Positions 34,695 through 43,577 of a DNA stretch of 64,000 bases are shown here, one piece after another. Position 1 is the first letter of the stretch. Each line of letters opens with the position of its first letter. The DNA is from Microbacterium sp. STN6 (lineage in GTDB: Bacteria; Actinomycetota; Actinomycetes; Actinomycetales; Microbacteriaceae), in NCBI RefSeq assembly GCF_026410545.1, contig NZ_JAPMIT010000003.1, forward strand, positions 558,001 to 622,000, read 5' to 3'. The notes under the pieces were generated by a model. It was not told where the DNA came from and searched no databases. It saw only the letters and a list, made by a program, of their open reading frames with translations. A program made the translations under genes and the position numbers.

Positions 34695-35653
34695 TGCTCG
34701 TCGTCCTTCGGGGCGATGCGGCGGATGAGGACGGTGAGGATCAGCACGAGGATGGTCAGGATGATGCCGATCGTCGTCGCCATCCCGACCTGTCCCTGAT
34801 TGAACGCCAGGTTGTACACCTGGAAGGCGGGCACAGTCGTACTGGTTCCCGGGCCACCGCCCGTGGTGACGAACACGATGTCGAAGGTCTTGAGCGCCGC
34901 GATCACGGTGAGGGTGAGGGCGATGGAGATCGGCCCGCGCAGTCCCGGCAGGGTGACAGCGAAGAATTCGCGGATGGCGCCGGCACCGTCGGTGCGCGCC
35001 GCGTCGTACAGCTCGCCGGGGATCTGCGAGATTCCCGTGAGGAACAGGACCAGGCACAGCCCGATCTCCATCCAGGTGCCGATGAGCCCGACTGCCGGCA
35101 GTGCGGTGGCGAACTCGCCGAGCCACGTGTGGGTGAGCGCGCCGAGCCCGAGGCCGCGAAGGATGGTGTTGACGAGGCCGCCCGGCGCATAGATGGAGAC
35201 CCAGATCACGCCGATGACGACTGCCGCGATCACCTGGGGAAGAAAGATGAGGGTCTGGAAGATGCCGATGCCGCGCATCCTCGCCCCTCGTTGCAGCACC
35301 GCCGCCAGGAACAGGGCGAGCACGCTCGGCAGCACGGCGAAGAAGAAAACGAGGATCGCTGAGTGCCAGAACGATTGCAGCAGGGTCGGGTCAGTGAGGG
35401 CTTTGGCGTAGTTGCCGAGGCCCGTCCAGGTCGCGACGCTCAGGCCGTCCCACTGGAAGAGAGAAATCCACACGGACTGACCGAGCGGGTACAGCACGAA
35501 CGCGGCGACCACGGCGAACGCCGGTGCGATGTACAGGTAGGCGCGTGCCTGGGTGCGCCGAGGGCGGTGCCGCGCGCTCGCGGCACCGCCCTCGTGACTC
35601 TCACGCGCCACCGTCGGGGAGGCGTTGGCGGGTTTATGCGTCGTCATCGACAA
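34691..35653 (-). CDS. Carbohydrate ABC transporter permease (MalF type)
   Basis: A 320-residue permease with a 35-residue cytoplasmic tail and six helices from about residue 38. The EAA-like loop is YDAARTDGAGAIREFFAVTLPGL. The start is TTG 35653 or ATG 35647: GGAGG lies 7 bases before the TTG, inside the last codons of the binding-protein gene, so TTG is preferred and the two genes are directly joined with no spacer. Confidence 0.92.
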   Translation of the reverse strand: MSMTTHKPANASPTVARESHEGGAASARHRPRRTQARAYLYIAPAFAVVAAFVLYPLGQSVWISLFQWDGLSVATWTGLGNYAKALTDPTLLQSFWHSAILVFFFAVLPSVLALFLAAVLQRGARMRGIGIFQTLIFLPQVIAAVVIGVIWVSIYAPGGLVNTILRGLGLGALTHTWLGEFATALPAVGLIGTWMEIGLCLVLFLTGISQIPGELYDAARTDGAGAIREFFAVTLPGLRGPISIALTLTVIAALKTFDIVFVTTGGGPGTSTTVPAFQVYNLAFNQGQVGMATTIGIILTILVLILTVLIRRIAPKDDEQ

Positions 35654-37021
35654 TCATTTGCCTCCGGAGAAGCCGGCGTAGTCCTTCTGCAGTGCTGAAG
35701 TGAAGGTGCTGACATCTTCCTGACCACCCATGAGAGACTGCACGTACTGCACGATCGTGTCATAGAAGGTGGGCGTCGACCAGTCGATGTATGGCACGAG
35801 CCCGTTCGCCTTCGTCAGATCCGACCACGTCTTCACCACGTCGGCCGTGAGGGTTCCCTCCTTGGGCGTGACATTGCCCGAGGGCACCGCCGGCAGCTGG
35901 CTGTTCTTCTGCAGCACGTCCATGCCCTTGCTGCTCGAGATGAAGTCGATGTAGGCGGCAGCCGCATCCTTCTGCTTGGAGCCGCTGGGGATCGCCCAGC
36001 CCATGCCGATGCCGCCCATGGCTACCAGCGGGTCGCCGTTCTTCTGCGGCAGAACCGTGAATCCGGCTCCGGTCTCGCCCGCGCCGGCCTCCTGAATGGC
36101 GTTCTGGTTCCAGACGCCGCCGAGGAAGTATGCGCTGCCACCCTGGCCGAACGTGGTCGCGGCGGAGTTGGAGTTGATGCCGTTGAACCCGGGCGTCACA
36201 TAACCCTTGCTGGCCCAGTCCGCCAGCGTCTGCGCGGCCTGCGTTGCGGGCTGCGAGGTGAAGGAGCCGGAGCGGTGGAAGACGAGATCGGCGGCCTTCT
36301 GCTGACCGAGCGCCGGGATGAGGGGGATGCTCAGCAGGTGAATCGCCGGCGACTTGTCCTGATCGCCGAAGGAAATCGGAAGCATGCCGGCGTTCTTGAT
36401 CTTCGGCAGCTGCGCCTCGAACTCGTCCATGCTCTTCGGAACCGAGAGGCCGAGCTTGTCGAGCACGCTCTTGTTGTAGAACACGCCGACCATCTCACCC
36501 GTGATGGAGACGCCGTACAGGTTGCCGCCGCCGATGGACGAGCCGTCCTTGCTCACCGAGTCGAGCGCGAGCTGGCTGGAGGGGAAACGCTTGGCCCAGC
36601 CGTACGCATCCTCGTAAGGGCCGAGGTCAGTGAGCAGGCCTGCCTTGACGTACGCGGCCATGTCGGCGTATCCCTGATTCGCCTGAATCACGTCGGGCGG
36701 GTTCTTGGAGCTCAGGGCGAGCTTCAGGGTGGTGCGAAGGTCGCTGCCGGAGCGCACGACGCGATCGATCTTGACGTTCGAGTACTTCTGGTGGAACTCC
36801 TTGTTGAGCTCGTCGAGCGAGTCGCTGATTCCGGGGGTCGTCTCCTGGTCCCAGACCGTCAGGGTCACCTTGCCGAGCGAGGAGACATCGGTCTGCACCT
36901 TTCCGGTCGACCCCTTGTCCGCCTGGTTCCCGCCGGAGCCCGGCGCGCAGCCCGCGAGCGCGAGCGCAGCTGCCGCCGCGACCGCCACGACGGGCATCCA
37001 CCGCGTGTGTCGTCTCTTCAT
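35654..37021 (-). CDS. Extracellular solute-binding lipoprotein of a carbohydrate ABC importer (family 1)
   Basis: A 455-residue exported lipoprotein. The signal has a KRRHTRW n-region and a hydrophobic core and ends in the lipobox LALAGC (Cys near residue 25). The rest is a family 1 sugar-binding fold (VTLTVWDQE, FHQKYSNVKI, LPQKNGDPLVAMGGIGMGWAIP). The ligand cannot be read from the sequence; the neighbouring deaminase, kinase and GDPD genes point to an amino-sugar or glycerophosphoryl sugar. ATG 37021 has AAAGG and AGGG upstream. First gene of the minus-strand operon, divergent from the nagB-like gene with shared operators. Confidence 0.93.
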   Translation of the reverse strand: MKRRHTRWMPVVAVAAAAALALAGCAPGSGGNQADKGSTGKVQTDVSSLGKVTLTVWDQETTPGISDSLDELNKEFHQKYSNVKIDRVVRSGSDLRTTLKLALSSKNPPDVIQANQGYADMAAYVKAGLLTDLGPYEDAYGWAKRFPSSQLALDSVSKDGSSIGGGNLYGVSITGEMVGVFYNKSVLDKLGLSVPKSMDEFEAQLPKIKNAGMLPISFGDQDKSPAIHLLSIPLIPALGQQKAADLVFHRSGSFTSQPATQAAQTLADWASKGYVTPGFNGINSNSAATTFGQGGSAYFLGGVWNQNAIQEAGAGETGAGFTVLPQKNGDPLVAMGGIGMGWAIPSGSKQKDAAAAYIDFISSSKGMDVLQKNSQLPAVPSGNVTPKEGTLTADVVKTWSDLTKANGLVPYIDWSTPTFYDTIVQYVQSLMGGQEDVSTFTSALQKDYAGFSGGK

Positions 37022-37119
37022 ATCCCTAAGACCTTTCAAGAAGGGTGAGGCCTTGGCCACACCTCGTCGTGTGAGAGCAGGAGTGATTCAAGTGAACCTA
37101 GCGCAGAGCATACTTCATA

Positions 37120-37135
37120 ATCTGGTCTATCTGGT
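37120..37135 (+). promoter_or_regulatory. GntR/HutC-type operator candidate, site 1
   Basis: ATCTGGTCTATCTGGT on the plus strand. It matches site 2 (opposite strand) at 15 of 16 bases and resembles TGGTCTA-containing sites of DasR/NagR-like regulators. It lies about 100 bases upstream of the binding-protein gene, near its likely promoter. Confidence 0.6.
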
Positions 37136-37197
37136 ATAGATTCTTCGCAACGCAGGATTTTGGGCACCATAATCCTCAAGGCCGCTACCTCGACGCG

Positions 37198-37213
37198 ACC
37201 ATATAGACCAGAT
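37198..37213 (-). promoter_or_regulatory. GntR/HutC-type operator candidate, site 2
   Basis: ATCTGGTCTATATGGT on the minus strand. It overlaps TATAGA at 37202-37207, a possible -10 of the nagB-like gene, so binding would block that promoter. The two sites are 78 bases apart in inverted orientation, which would also permit looping. The remaining sequence of 37022-37257 shows no gene. Confidence 0.6.
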
Positions 37214-37257
37214 GCAGTGAGTCTGAGCGCTCGCCGCCTTGCAGGAACGGATGGGCC

Positions 37258-38085
37258 ATGGATGCTCCACACGTGTTCGCCGACGCCGATGCGCTGGGAG
37301 GCGCGGTGGCCGATGAGATCGTCAGCGGACTCGCCGCCGCCGTCCGCGACGGTCGCGACTACCTTCTCGGCGCACCGAGCGGGAGGACTCCGCGCAGCAC
37401 GTACACGGCCCTCGCGGCGCGGATCGCAGCTCATCCGGATCTCGACCTGGGCAGGTTGAAGCTCGTCATGATGGACGATTACGTCGTCACGGATGATGAG
37501 GGGTCGCCGCGCCGGGTTTCCGCTCGGCTGCCCTATTCGTGCGAGCGATTCGCTCGAGACGAGATCCTCGCGGCCCTGAATGCAGCAGCGGAGCGGTCAT
37601 CCATCCCCGAGAGCAACCTGTGGTTCCCCGATCCCGAAGACCCAGCGGCCTACGACGAGGCGATCGAGCAGAGCGGTGGGATCGACTTCTTCATTCTGGC
37701 GACCGGAGCAAGCGACGGTCATGTCGCCTTCAATCCTCCCGGCTCATCGCGAGACAGCAGAACGCGCGTCGTCACGCTCTCCCGCGAGACACGACGAGAC
37801 AACATGCAGACCTTCCATCCCCACTTTGCTCGCCTTGAGGATGTGCCGAGGTTCGGCATCACGGTGGGGATCGACACGATATCCCGGTTCAGCCGTCGCG
37901 CCGTCATGCTCGCGGTGGGCGAGGGCAAGCGCCCGGCGGTCGCGCGACTGCTCGAGGCCGATGGCTATGACCCGACGTGGCCCGCCACCATCGTCTTCGA
38001 GTGCAAGGATTACGACATCTTCGTCGATGAGGCGGCGTACCCCGGCGCTGCTCGGGCGGGTGCGGGGAGCGTGATCAATGGCTGA
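37258..38085 (+). CDS. Glucosamine-6-phosphate deaminase (NagB) family protein
   Basis: A 275-residue sugar-phosphate isomerase/deaminase. NagB-type features are GAPSGRTPRSTY (phosphate loop) near residue 38, KLVMMDDY near residue 70, and ATGASDGHVAFNPPGS near residue 148, which matches the family's xDGHxxFNxPGS. It would convert an amino-sugar phosphate to a keto-sugar phosphate and ammonia, or act on a related substrate. It is somewhat longer than classical NagB and the surrounding motifs are looser, so the substrate is not certain. AGGAACGG precedes ATG 37258. Its end overlaps the kinase gene by 8 bases. Confidence 0.85.
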   Translation: MDAPHVFADADALGGAVADEIVSGLAAAVRDGRDYLLGAPSGRTPRSTYTALAARIAAHPDLDLGRLKLVMMDDYVVTDDEGSPRRVSARLPYSCERFARDEILAALNAAAERSSIPESNLWFPDPEDPAAYDEAIEQSGGIDFFILATGASDGHVAFNPPGSSRDSRTRVVTLSRETRRDNMQTFHPHFARLEDVPRFGITVGIDTISRFSRRAVMLAVGEGKRPAVARLLEADGYDPTWPATIVFECKDYDIFVDEAAYPGAARAGAGSVING

Positions 38086-39091
38086 AGGCGGCCTGGTGCT
38101 CGGCGTGGATGCGGGCAACACCAAGACCCACGCCCTGCTCGTCGAGCGCGACGGCAGCGTCGTGGCCTGGGGCAGTGCCGGCTCCGGCGACATCTACGCA
38201 GAGGCGGCACCAGGCGAGTCCGAACGACAGGTGAGGCTGGCTGTCGAGGCGGCCATCGGCGGCGCGGATCTCGAGGGCTCGGTCTCGCACGTCGCGTTCC
38301 GCCTCGCCGGTATCGACTGGCCAGAAGACGAACGGCACTGGCGGCGCGTGATCGAACACGACTGGCCGGGCCTGGCCAGCTTCTCGTTGCTCAACGACGG
38401 TTTCGCCGGCATCCGTCTCGGCTATCCCGAGGGCGTCGGGCTCGCCATCACCGCGGGCACGGGCGGAGCCTTCGCGGTGCGGTCGGCCGACGGCCGCGAG
38501 TTCTGCCTCGGCATGCGAGGCCCTCACCAGCTCGCGGCCAAGGGGCTCGGAATCGCCGGCTACCAGGCCGCTGCCCTCGCAGAGATGGGCGTGGCAGAGC
38601 CGACCGTGCTGGTCTCGGCATACACCGGTTTCTTCGGGGTGGCCACGATCGAGGAGATCGTGCACATGCTGACCGGCCGCGAACATCCGCCGGTCAATGC
38701 CACGCTCGCACGATGCGCCAGGCTCGTCACCGACGCCGCGACGGCGGGCGACGAGGTGGCGATGCGAATCGTCGGTGAACAGGCCGAGTTGCTCGCCCGA
38801 TACGCGCGCGCCACGGCGGCCCGTGTCGGCGTCGAGGCGGGCGACCGCATGCCCATCGTGCTCGGCGGCTCGGTTCTGCGTGCACCGGGATCCCCGGTGG
38901 CAGGGCGGTTGCGGGAATTGCTCGCGAACGATTTCTGCGCGTCTCCCATCGTGACGAGCGATCTTCCCGAGGTCTGCGGAGCCGCCCTGGATGCCCTCGC
39001 CGAAGCCGGAGCTGACCCGGCGAGCGCTGCCGTCGCGATGCGGGCAACGCTGCCGGCGGCGCCCGTGGACCGAGACGTGTTCCGTGTCTGA
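38078..39091 (+). CDS. BadF/BadG-type ATPase, N-acetylglucosamine kinase-like
   Basis: A 337-residue sugar kinase of the ASKHA fold. It begins LVLGVDAGNTKTHALL (phosphate 1 motif), has LNDGFAGI and GVGLAITAGTGGAFAV (phosphate 2 region) and VLGGSVLRAPGS (adenosine motif). Members related to GlcNAc kinase phosphorylate amino sugars, which fits its coupling (8-base overlap) to the nagB-like gene. The exact sugar is inferred. Confidence 0.85.
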   Translation: MAEGGLVLGVDAGNTKTHALLVERDGSVVAWGSAGSGDIYAEAAPGESERQVRLAVEAAIGGADLEGSVSHVAFRLAGIDWPEDERHWRRVIEHDWPGLASFSLLNDGFAGIRLGYPEGVGLAITAGTGGAFAVRSADGREFCLGMRGPHQLAAKGLGIAGYQAAALAEMGVAEPTVLVSAYTGFFGVATIEEIVHMLTGREHPPVNATLARCARLVTDAATAGDEVAMRIVGEQAELLARYARATAARVGVEAGDRMPIVLGGSVLRAPGSPVAGRLRELLANDFCASPIVTSDLPEVCGAALDALAEAGADPASAAVAMRATLPAAPVDRDVFRV

Positions 39092-39119
39092 CGGATGCCG
39101 GTGGGCGCTTGCCGTGCGT

Positions 39120-39845
39120 TCAGGGCTGCCGAACCAGGTTGGCCTGGAACCGGTAGGCGTCGGCCCGGTAGCTCAGCGTTGCCCTCAGGATCGGGGCGCC
39201 GGAGGTGTCGAAGGTCAATTCTTCGGCGATCAGCGTCGGATCGCTCGGCTCCGACTGCAGGAGTGCGGCCAGCTGCACCCCCATGAGGGCGGCGTGCACG
39301 CTGTACGAGCTGCGCAGGATTTCTACACCGCACTCCTGCCGCAGGTACTCGTACAGCGAGCGGTTCTCGAGATCGGCGTGCTCGATGCCCGGCGCACGGG
39401 TCACTGCGATGACCGTGCGGTCGTGACACACGGGCACACCGTCGAGAAAGCGCACGCGCGTGAACTCCACGACGTTCGCATTCGTCGGCAGCTGAAGGGA
39501 GTTCGCCTCATCGAACTGCACCGGGCGCGTGCCGAAGCTGAGCATGTGCGACGTCACCGCGAGCCCTCGCGCGGCGGCCATCTCGCTGAAGCTCAGGAGA
39601 GTGTTGGGCGGCTCACCCACGACGTTCTGGCGCACGTACCAGCCACGCTTGTACGAGGGCACCACCCATCCCTCGGCGGCCAGATCGTTCAGGCTCTGCC
39701 GCAGGGTGACCCTGCTGATGCCGAGGGACGCCGCGAGGGCGCGTTCGCCCGGCAGCCGAGACCCCGGCTTGAACTCTCCGGCGCCGAGCCGGGCAAGCAG
39801 CTCACGGTACGCATTCGCGGCCGCAGGCGATCCACCGGAGCTCAT
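39120..39845 (-). CDS. GntR-family regulator, HutC/UTRA type
   Basis: A 241-residue regulator with an N-terminal GntR winged helix (residues 8-75: YRELLARLGAGEFKPGSRLPGERALAASLGISRVTLRQSLNDLAAEGW in essence) and a C-terminal UTRA effector domain (about 90-235) that usually binds sugar phosphates such as GlcN-6-P. It very likely controls the flanking sugar operons through the sites at 37120 and 37198. TAATCT on the minus strand lies 6 bases before ATG 39845, so its message is probably leaderless. No copy of the operator is seen at its own promoter. Confidence 0.92.
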   Translation of the reverse strand: MSSGGSPAAANAYRELLARLGAGEFKPGSRLPGERALAASLGISRVTLRQSLNDLAAEGWVVPSYKRGWYVRQNVVGEPPNTLLSFSEMAAARGLAVTSHMLSFGTRPVQFDEANSLQLPTNANVVEFTRVRFLDGVPVCHDRTVIAVTRAPGIEHADLENRSLYEYLRQECGVEILRSSYSVHAALMGVQLAALLQSEPSDPTLIAEELTFDTSGAPILRATLSYRADAYRFQANLVRQP

Positions 39846-39851
39846 GGAGTC

Positions 39852-39857
39852 AGATTA
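39852..39857 (-). promoter_or_regulatory. -10 element of the gntR-like gene, probably leaderless
   Basis: TAATCT on the minus strand, 6 bases before the ATG of the regulator. Confidence 0.5.
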
Positions 39858-39910
39858 CCGTCAGGCCGGTCGCTGCTGGCCTCAGTAACGGCGGGTGGAG
39901 GCACGAGCTG

Positions 39911-40618
39911 ATGCCGACGATCGACCTGTTCCCGCCATCGACCCCGACGCAGCTGTTGCTGCTCGTTGTGTCGTTCGTGCTCTCCGCCATCATCGGCCTG
40001 GAGCGGCAGAGGCGCCTGAAGAGCGCGGGGCTGCGTACTCACACCCTGGTTGGCATCGGCGCGGCGATCTTCACGCTCGTCTCGACGTACGGATTCGCGC
40101 CCGTTCTCGGCTCCGAGGTCGTTCTCGATCCCTCGCGCATCGCGGCGCAGGTGGTTTCCGGCATCGGCTTTCTCGGCGCTGGCGTCATCTTCGTGCGGCA
40201 GAACGTGGTGAACGGGCTTACGACAGCGGCGTCGATCTGGGTCACGGCGGGTATCGGCATGGCCTGCGGCGCCGGCCTTCCCGTTCTCGCGGTCGGAGGC
40301 ACGGCACTCTACGTGGTCACTGTGAGTGCGCTGACGCCGATCGGGCGAATGGTCAACGCTCGCGGTCGTGACGAGGTGTGCGTTCTGCGCTACAAGGATG
40401 GCAGGGGAGTGCTGCGCGCGGTGCTCATGAAGGCAAGCGAACTCGGCTTCGAGGTGGCGTTGACGCAGACGCGCATGCTCGAGGGAGCCGGCAAGAGCGA
40501 CCGTATTGAAGCGAGGCTGAAGTTCACCGGCCGTGCGCCGCTCCGCGACCTCGTCGAGCAGCTCTCTGCCCTCAAGGGTGTCACGAGCGTGCGGCTCGCT
40601 CACTCGGACGACGACTGA
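39911..40618 (+). CDS. MgtC/SapB family membrane protein
   Basis: A 235-residue protein. Four to five helices in residues 12-145 include the family signature GLERQRRLKSAGLRTHTLVGIG and GIGFLGAGVIF. The C-terminal 80 residues form an ACT-like soluble domain, as in MgtC proteins. MgtC proteins inhibit F1Fo ATP synthase and help adaptation to low Mg2+ or life in phagocytes; here the role is unproved. GGAGG precedes ATG 39911. A family C repeat follows the stop. Confidence 0.9.
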   Translation: MPTIDLFPPSTPTQLLLLVVSFVLSAIIGLERQRRLKSAGLRTHTLVGIGAAIFTLVSTYGFAPVLGSEVVLDPSRIAAQVVSGIGFLGAGVIFVRQNVVNGLTTAASIWVTAGIGMACGAGLPVLAVGGTALYVVTVSALTPIGRMVNARGRDEVCVLRYKDGRGVLRAVLMKASELGFEVALTQTRMLEGAGKSDRIEARLKFTGRAPLRDLVEQLSALKGVTSVRLAHSDDD

Positions 40619-40631
40619 CCGTTGTCGGCGA

Positions 40632-40705
40632 CGTCGAGATCGGCTGTTCGCGACGAGGCGCGGTGTTCCACCGCACCATCTCGTCGTGAACACCCGATCT
40701 CGACG
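40632..40705. repeat. Intergenic inverted repeat, family C, copy 2 (nested palindrome)
   Basis: 25-base arms at 40632-40656 and 40681-40705 match at 23 positions (CGTCGAGATCG...TTCGCGACGA type). Between them GCGGTG-TTC-CACCGC forms a second, inner hairpin. The element lies between the convergent mgtC-like and APC genes, as copy 1 lies between two convergent genes. Confidence 0.88.
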
Positions 40706-40715
40706 GCGCCGCGAC

Positions 40716-42812
40716 CTACTTGCGGCGCTTGCGCGGGGCCGGGGCCGTCGCAGGGGCAGGGGCCGGGGGCGCGGCCGACGCCGGCTGCAGCGGCTTGCGC
40801 GCGACCGGTCGCTTCGGGCGCACCGGCTCGCCGCGGCGATCCTGCCCGGGCAGGGGGCGTGAGCGGCGCCCGTAGATGAGCTCTGACGAGTCGAGCAGCC
40901 ACGGCACAAGCGCCACGGTCACGCCGTGCACGAGCATGACCTGCCTCGCCACCCGCCTGGCGCGGTGGTTGTGCAGCAGAGACTCCCACCAGTGCCCCAC
41001 GATGTACTGCGGCAGGTAGACGGTGACGACCTCGGCGCCGTGCTTCTCTCGGCGCTGCTTGATGTACTTGGCCAGCGGCACGCCCAGGTCGCGGTACGGA
41101 GACTCGATGAGCGTCAGCGGCACATGGATGTTCATCTCCTTCCACTGCTCCTGAAGCCGGCTGCTGCTCTCTTCGTCGATCTCGATGTTGACGGCCTCGA
41201 TGCTGTCGTGCCGGGCGGCGATCGCGTAGTCGAGCGCCTTCAGGGCAGGCTTCTGCATCTTGCCGACAAGCACGATCGCGTGGTCGCCGCGGCTGCCGAA
41301 CTTCGTCGTGGGATCGACCTCGACCTCCTTCTCGACGTCGCGGTAGTAGCGGTTGACCCCCAGCATGAGCGTGAACAGGATCGGCATCATGATGAACACG
41401 AGCCACGCGCCGTGCGTGAACTTGGTGATCGTCACGACGACGAGCACGCTGAAGGTGAGCATCGCGCCGAAGGCGTTGATACATAGGCTGCGGATGATGC
41501 CCACCCGGTCGCTCGCTCCACCCTTCAGCAGTCGCACCCAGTGCCGCACCATGCCGGACTGCCCGAGAGTGAACGAGACGAACACGCCGATGATGTAGAG
41601 CTGAATGAGGTTCGTCAGGTTCGCCCGGTAGATGACGAGAAGGATGATCGCGGCCAGCGCCAGCGCGATCACCCCGTTCGAGAACACCAGCCGGTCGCCG
41701 CGCGTCGACAGCGCCTTGGGCGCGTACGAGTCCTTCGCGAGAACCGAGCCGAGCAGGGGGAACCCGTTGAAGGCGGTATTGGCCGCGAGTAGCAGCACGA
41801 TCGCGGTCGCCGCCTGCACGATGAAGAACAGAACCGTGTTGTCGCCGAACGTCGCCGACGCCAGCTGGGCGATGAGGCTGCGCTGCGGCTGGGTCGCGCA
41901 TTGGGTCCAGCCGACCAGGTCGCACGGGTGCTCCGCGTAGTGCACCTGCGCGATCAGCGCCGTCGCCATCAGCCCGGCGAAGAGCGTGACGGCGATGCCA
42001 CCCATGAGAAGCAGCGTGCGTCGGGCGTTCTTCACCTTGGGGGTGCGGAAGGCCGGCACGCCATTGGCGACGGCTTCGACGCCCGTGAGGGCGGAGCATC
42101 CGCTGGAAAAGGCGCGAAGCAGCAGCAGCACCATGGCTGCCTGCGTGAGCCCTTCCGAGTGCACGAGGTACTGCGCCGATTCGGCCACCGGCGCGTCCCC
42201 GAAAGCGGTGCGCACGAGCGCCGTACCGATCATGAACACGATGCTGCCGATGAAGACATAGGTCGGGATGGCGAATGCCTTGCTCGCCTCGCGCACCCCG
42301 CGCAGGTTGGCCCCGGCGATCAGCACCACGAAGCCGACGGCGAGCTCGACGCGGACGCCGCTGAGCACGGGCAGCGCCGAGATGATGTTGTCGACGCCGC
42401 TCGCCACCGACACGGCCACGGTCATGACGTAGTCGACGAGCAGCGCGGAGGCCACGATGAGCCCGGCCTTCTCGCCGAGGTTCTTGTGCGCGACCTCGTA
42501 GTCGCCGCCACCGGAGGGGTATGCCTTCACGAGCTGCCGGTACGAGGCGACCACGGTGAGCAGCAGCACGATGACCGCGACAGCGACCCACGGCGAGAGG
42601 GTGAGGAACGAGACGCCGCCGACCAGCAGGATCATCATGAGCTCCTGCGGCGCGTACGCCACAGACGAGAGCGCGTCGCTCGCGAAGATCGGCAGAGCAA
42701 GGTGCTTCGGCAGAAGCTGCCCCTCGAGCTTCTCGCTCGCGAGCGGTTCTCCGATCAGCCACCGTTTCGGCGACCGTACCTCTGTTGCGGGGTCCTTCCC
42801 CTCATTTGTCAC
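40716..42812 (-). CDS. APC-family amino acid/cation permease with C-terminal soluble domain
   Basis: A 698-residue membrane protein. Residues 1-45 are cytoplasmic (RSPKRWLIGEPLASEKLEGQ-type start), about twelve helices occupy residues 45-470, beginning SDALSSVAYAPQELM, and a 180-residue soluble domain follows (RGDHAIVLVGKMQKPALKAL, VTVYLPQYIVGHWWESLLHN). This matches the large APC group related to potassium and amino acid transporters of Actinobacteria. The tail is Ala/Pro-rich. GTG 42812 is chosen: TAGTGT is 8 bases upstream on the minus strand, with TTGACG 16 bases before it, a strong promoter for a leaderless message. Confidence 0.88.
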   Translation of the reverse strand: MTNEGKDPATEVRSPKRWLIGEPLASEKLEGQLLPKHLALPIFASDALSSVAYAPQELMMILLVGGVSFLTLSPWVAVAVIVLLLTVVASYRQLVKAYPSGGGDYEVAHKNLGEKAGLIVASALLVDYVMTVAVSVASGVDNIISALPVLSGVRVELAVGFVVLIAGANLRGVREASKAFAIPTYVFIGSIVFMIGTALVRTAFGDAPVAESAQYLVHSEGLTQAAMVLLLLRAFSSGCSALTGVEAVANGVPAFRTPKVKNARRTLLLMGGIAVTLFAGLMATALIAQVHYAEHPCDLVGWTQCATQPQRSLIAQLASATFGDNTVLFFIVQAATAIVLLLAANTAFNGFPLLGSVLAKDSYAPKALSTRGDRLVFSNGVIALALAAIILLVIYRANLTNLIQLYIIGVFVSFTLGQSGMVRHWVRLLKGGASDRVGIIRSLCINAFGAMLTFSVLVVVTITKFTHGAWLVFIMMPILFTLMLGVNRYYRDVEKEVEVDPTTKFGSRGDHAIVLVGKMQKPALKALDYAIAARHDSIEAVNIEIDEESSSRLQEQWKEMNIHVPLTLIESPYRDLGVPLAKYIKQRREKHGAEVVTVYLPQYIVGHWWESLLHNHRARRVARQVMLVHGVTVALVPWLLDSSELIYGRRSRPLPGQDRRGEPVRPKRPVARKPLQPASAAPPAPAPATAPAPRKRRK

Positions 42813-42820
42813 GAGGGACG

Positions 42821-42848
42821 ACACTACACCGCAACCGGTCGCCGTCAA
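42821..42848 (-). promoter_or_regulatory. Promoter of the APC permease gene
   Basis: On the minus strand: -35 TTGACG (42843-42848), 16-base spacer, -10 TAGTGT (42821-42826). The start codon GTG 42812 follows 8 bases later. Confidence 0.65.
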
Positions 42849-42908
42849 ATCCCCTCGAAGGAGGCATTCAGACAGCGGATGCGCGGCGCTCCGGCGCCGC
42901 CATCGGCG

Positions 42909-43577
42909 TCAGTGGCCGAGGCCGGCGATCGTGCCGAGCACGTCGGCGCGCACCTGCGCGAGCTGGTGCCGCAGCTGGGAGACGACCGAGGCGGGCAGCT
43001 CGGCCCGCGCGGCCTGCTCGCGCAGGTCGCTTCGCACCTGCTGACGGAACTCGTTCAGCAGCAGGTCGGCCTCGTGCAGCGCCAGGCGGGACGCGGTGCG
43101 GGGGTCGCCGCCTGCACGTGGGCCTGTCGTGGGGCCGGAGCCGGACTCAAAGCCCGCAGAGCCTGGCCGGTCTCCTCGCTTCGCGTCGCGCTTGGCGTCA
43201 CGTGCTGCGGAGGCGAGCTCCGCCCGCAGGCTCTTCATGGCCTCGTTGACGCCGGCCCGCACCTCGTCGGCGAGGCGACGCACCGAATCGGTGACCTCGT
43301 CTTCGATGGCGTCGAGCTCGTCTTCGCGGTCTGCGAGTTCGGCTCTGCCGGCATCCGTTATCTCGTATACCGACTTGCGACCCGCTTTGGCCTTGGTGAC
43401 CAGGCCCTCCTCTTCGAGCTTCGCGAGGCGCGGATAGATGGTGCCGGCGCTCGGGCTGTACGTGCCGCCGAAGCGCTCGCTCAGCGCTTGGATGAGCTCA
43501 TAGCCGTGGCGGGGGGATTCGGCGAGCAGGCTGAGCAGGTAGAGGCGGAGGTTTCCGTGCGCGAAGACGGGGGTCAC
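42909..43577 (-). CDS. PadR-family regulator with long C-terminal extension
   Basis: A 222-residue protein. Residues 5-85 are the PadR winged helix (LRLYLLSLLAESPRHGYELIQAL, YSPSAGTIYPRLAKLEEEGLV, YEITDAG). The remaining 135 residues are charged helices with Gly/Pro-rich spacer, longer than usual. GTG 43577 overlaps the stop of the DUF4097 gene (GTGA), so both are one operon and are translationally coupled. This pairing is common in Actinobacteria, where it is assumed to sense the cell envelope; palindromes upstream of the operon suggest autorepression. Confidence 0.9.
   Translation of the reverse strand: MTPVFAHGNLRLYLLSLLAESPRHGYELIQALSERFGGTYSPSAGTIYPRLAKLEEEGLVTKAKAGRKSVYEITDAGRAELADREDELDAIEDEVTDSVRRLADEVRAGVNEAMKSLRAELASAARDAKRDAKRGDRPGSAGFESGSGPTTGPRAGGDPRTASRLALHEADLLLNEFRQQVRSDLREQAARAELPASVVSQLRHQLAQVRADVLGTIAGLGH

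Noticed and set aside
40600-42762. A 720-residue minus-strand open frame in another frame over the APC permease gene
   Set aside because: It is the usual Arg/Ala/Gly-rich shadow of a high-GC gene; the APC frame has a full membrane-protein pattern and the correct third-position bias.
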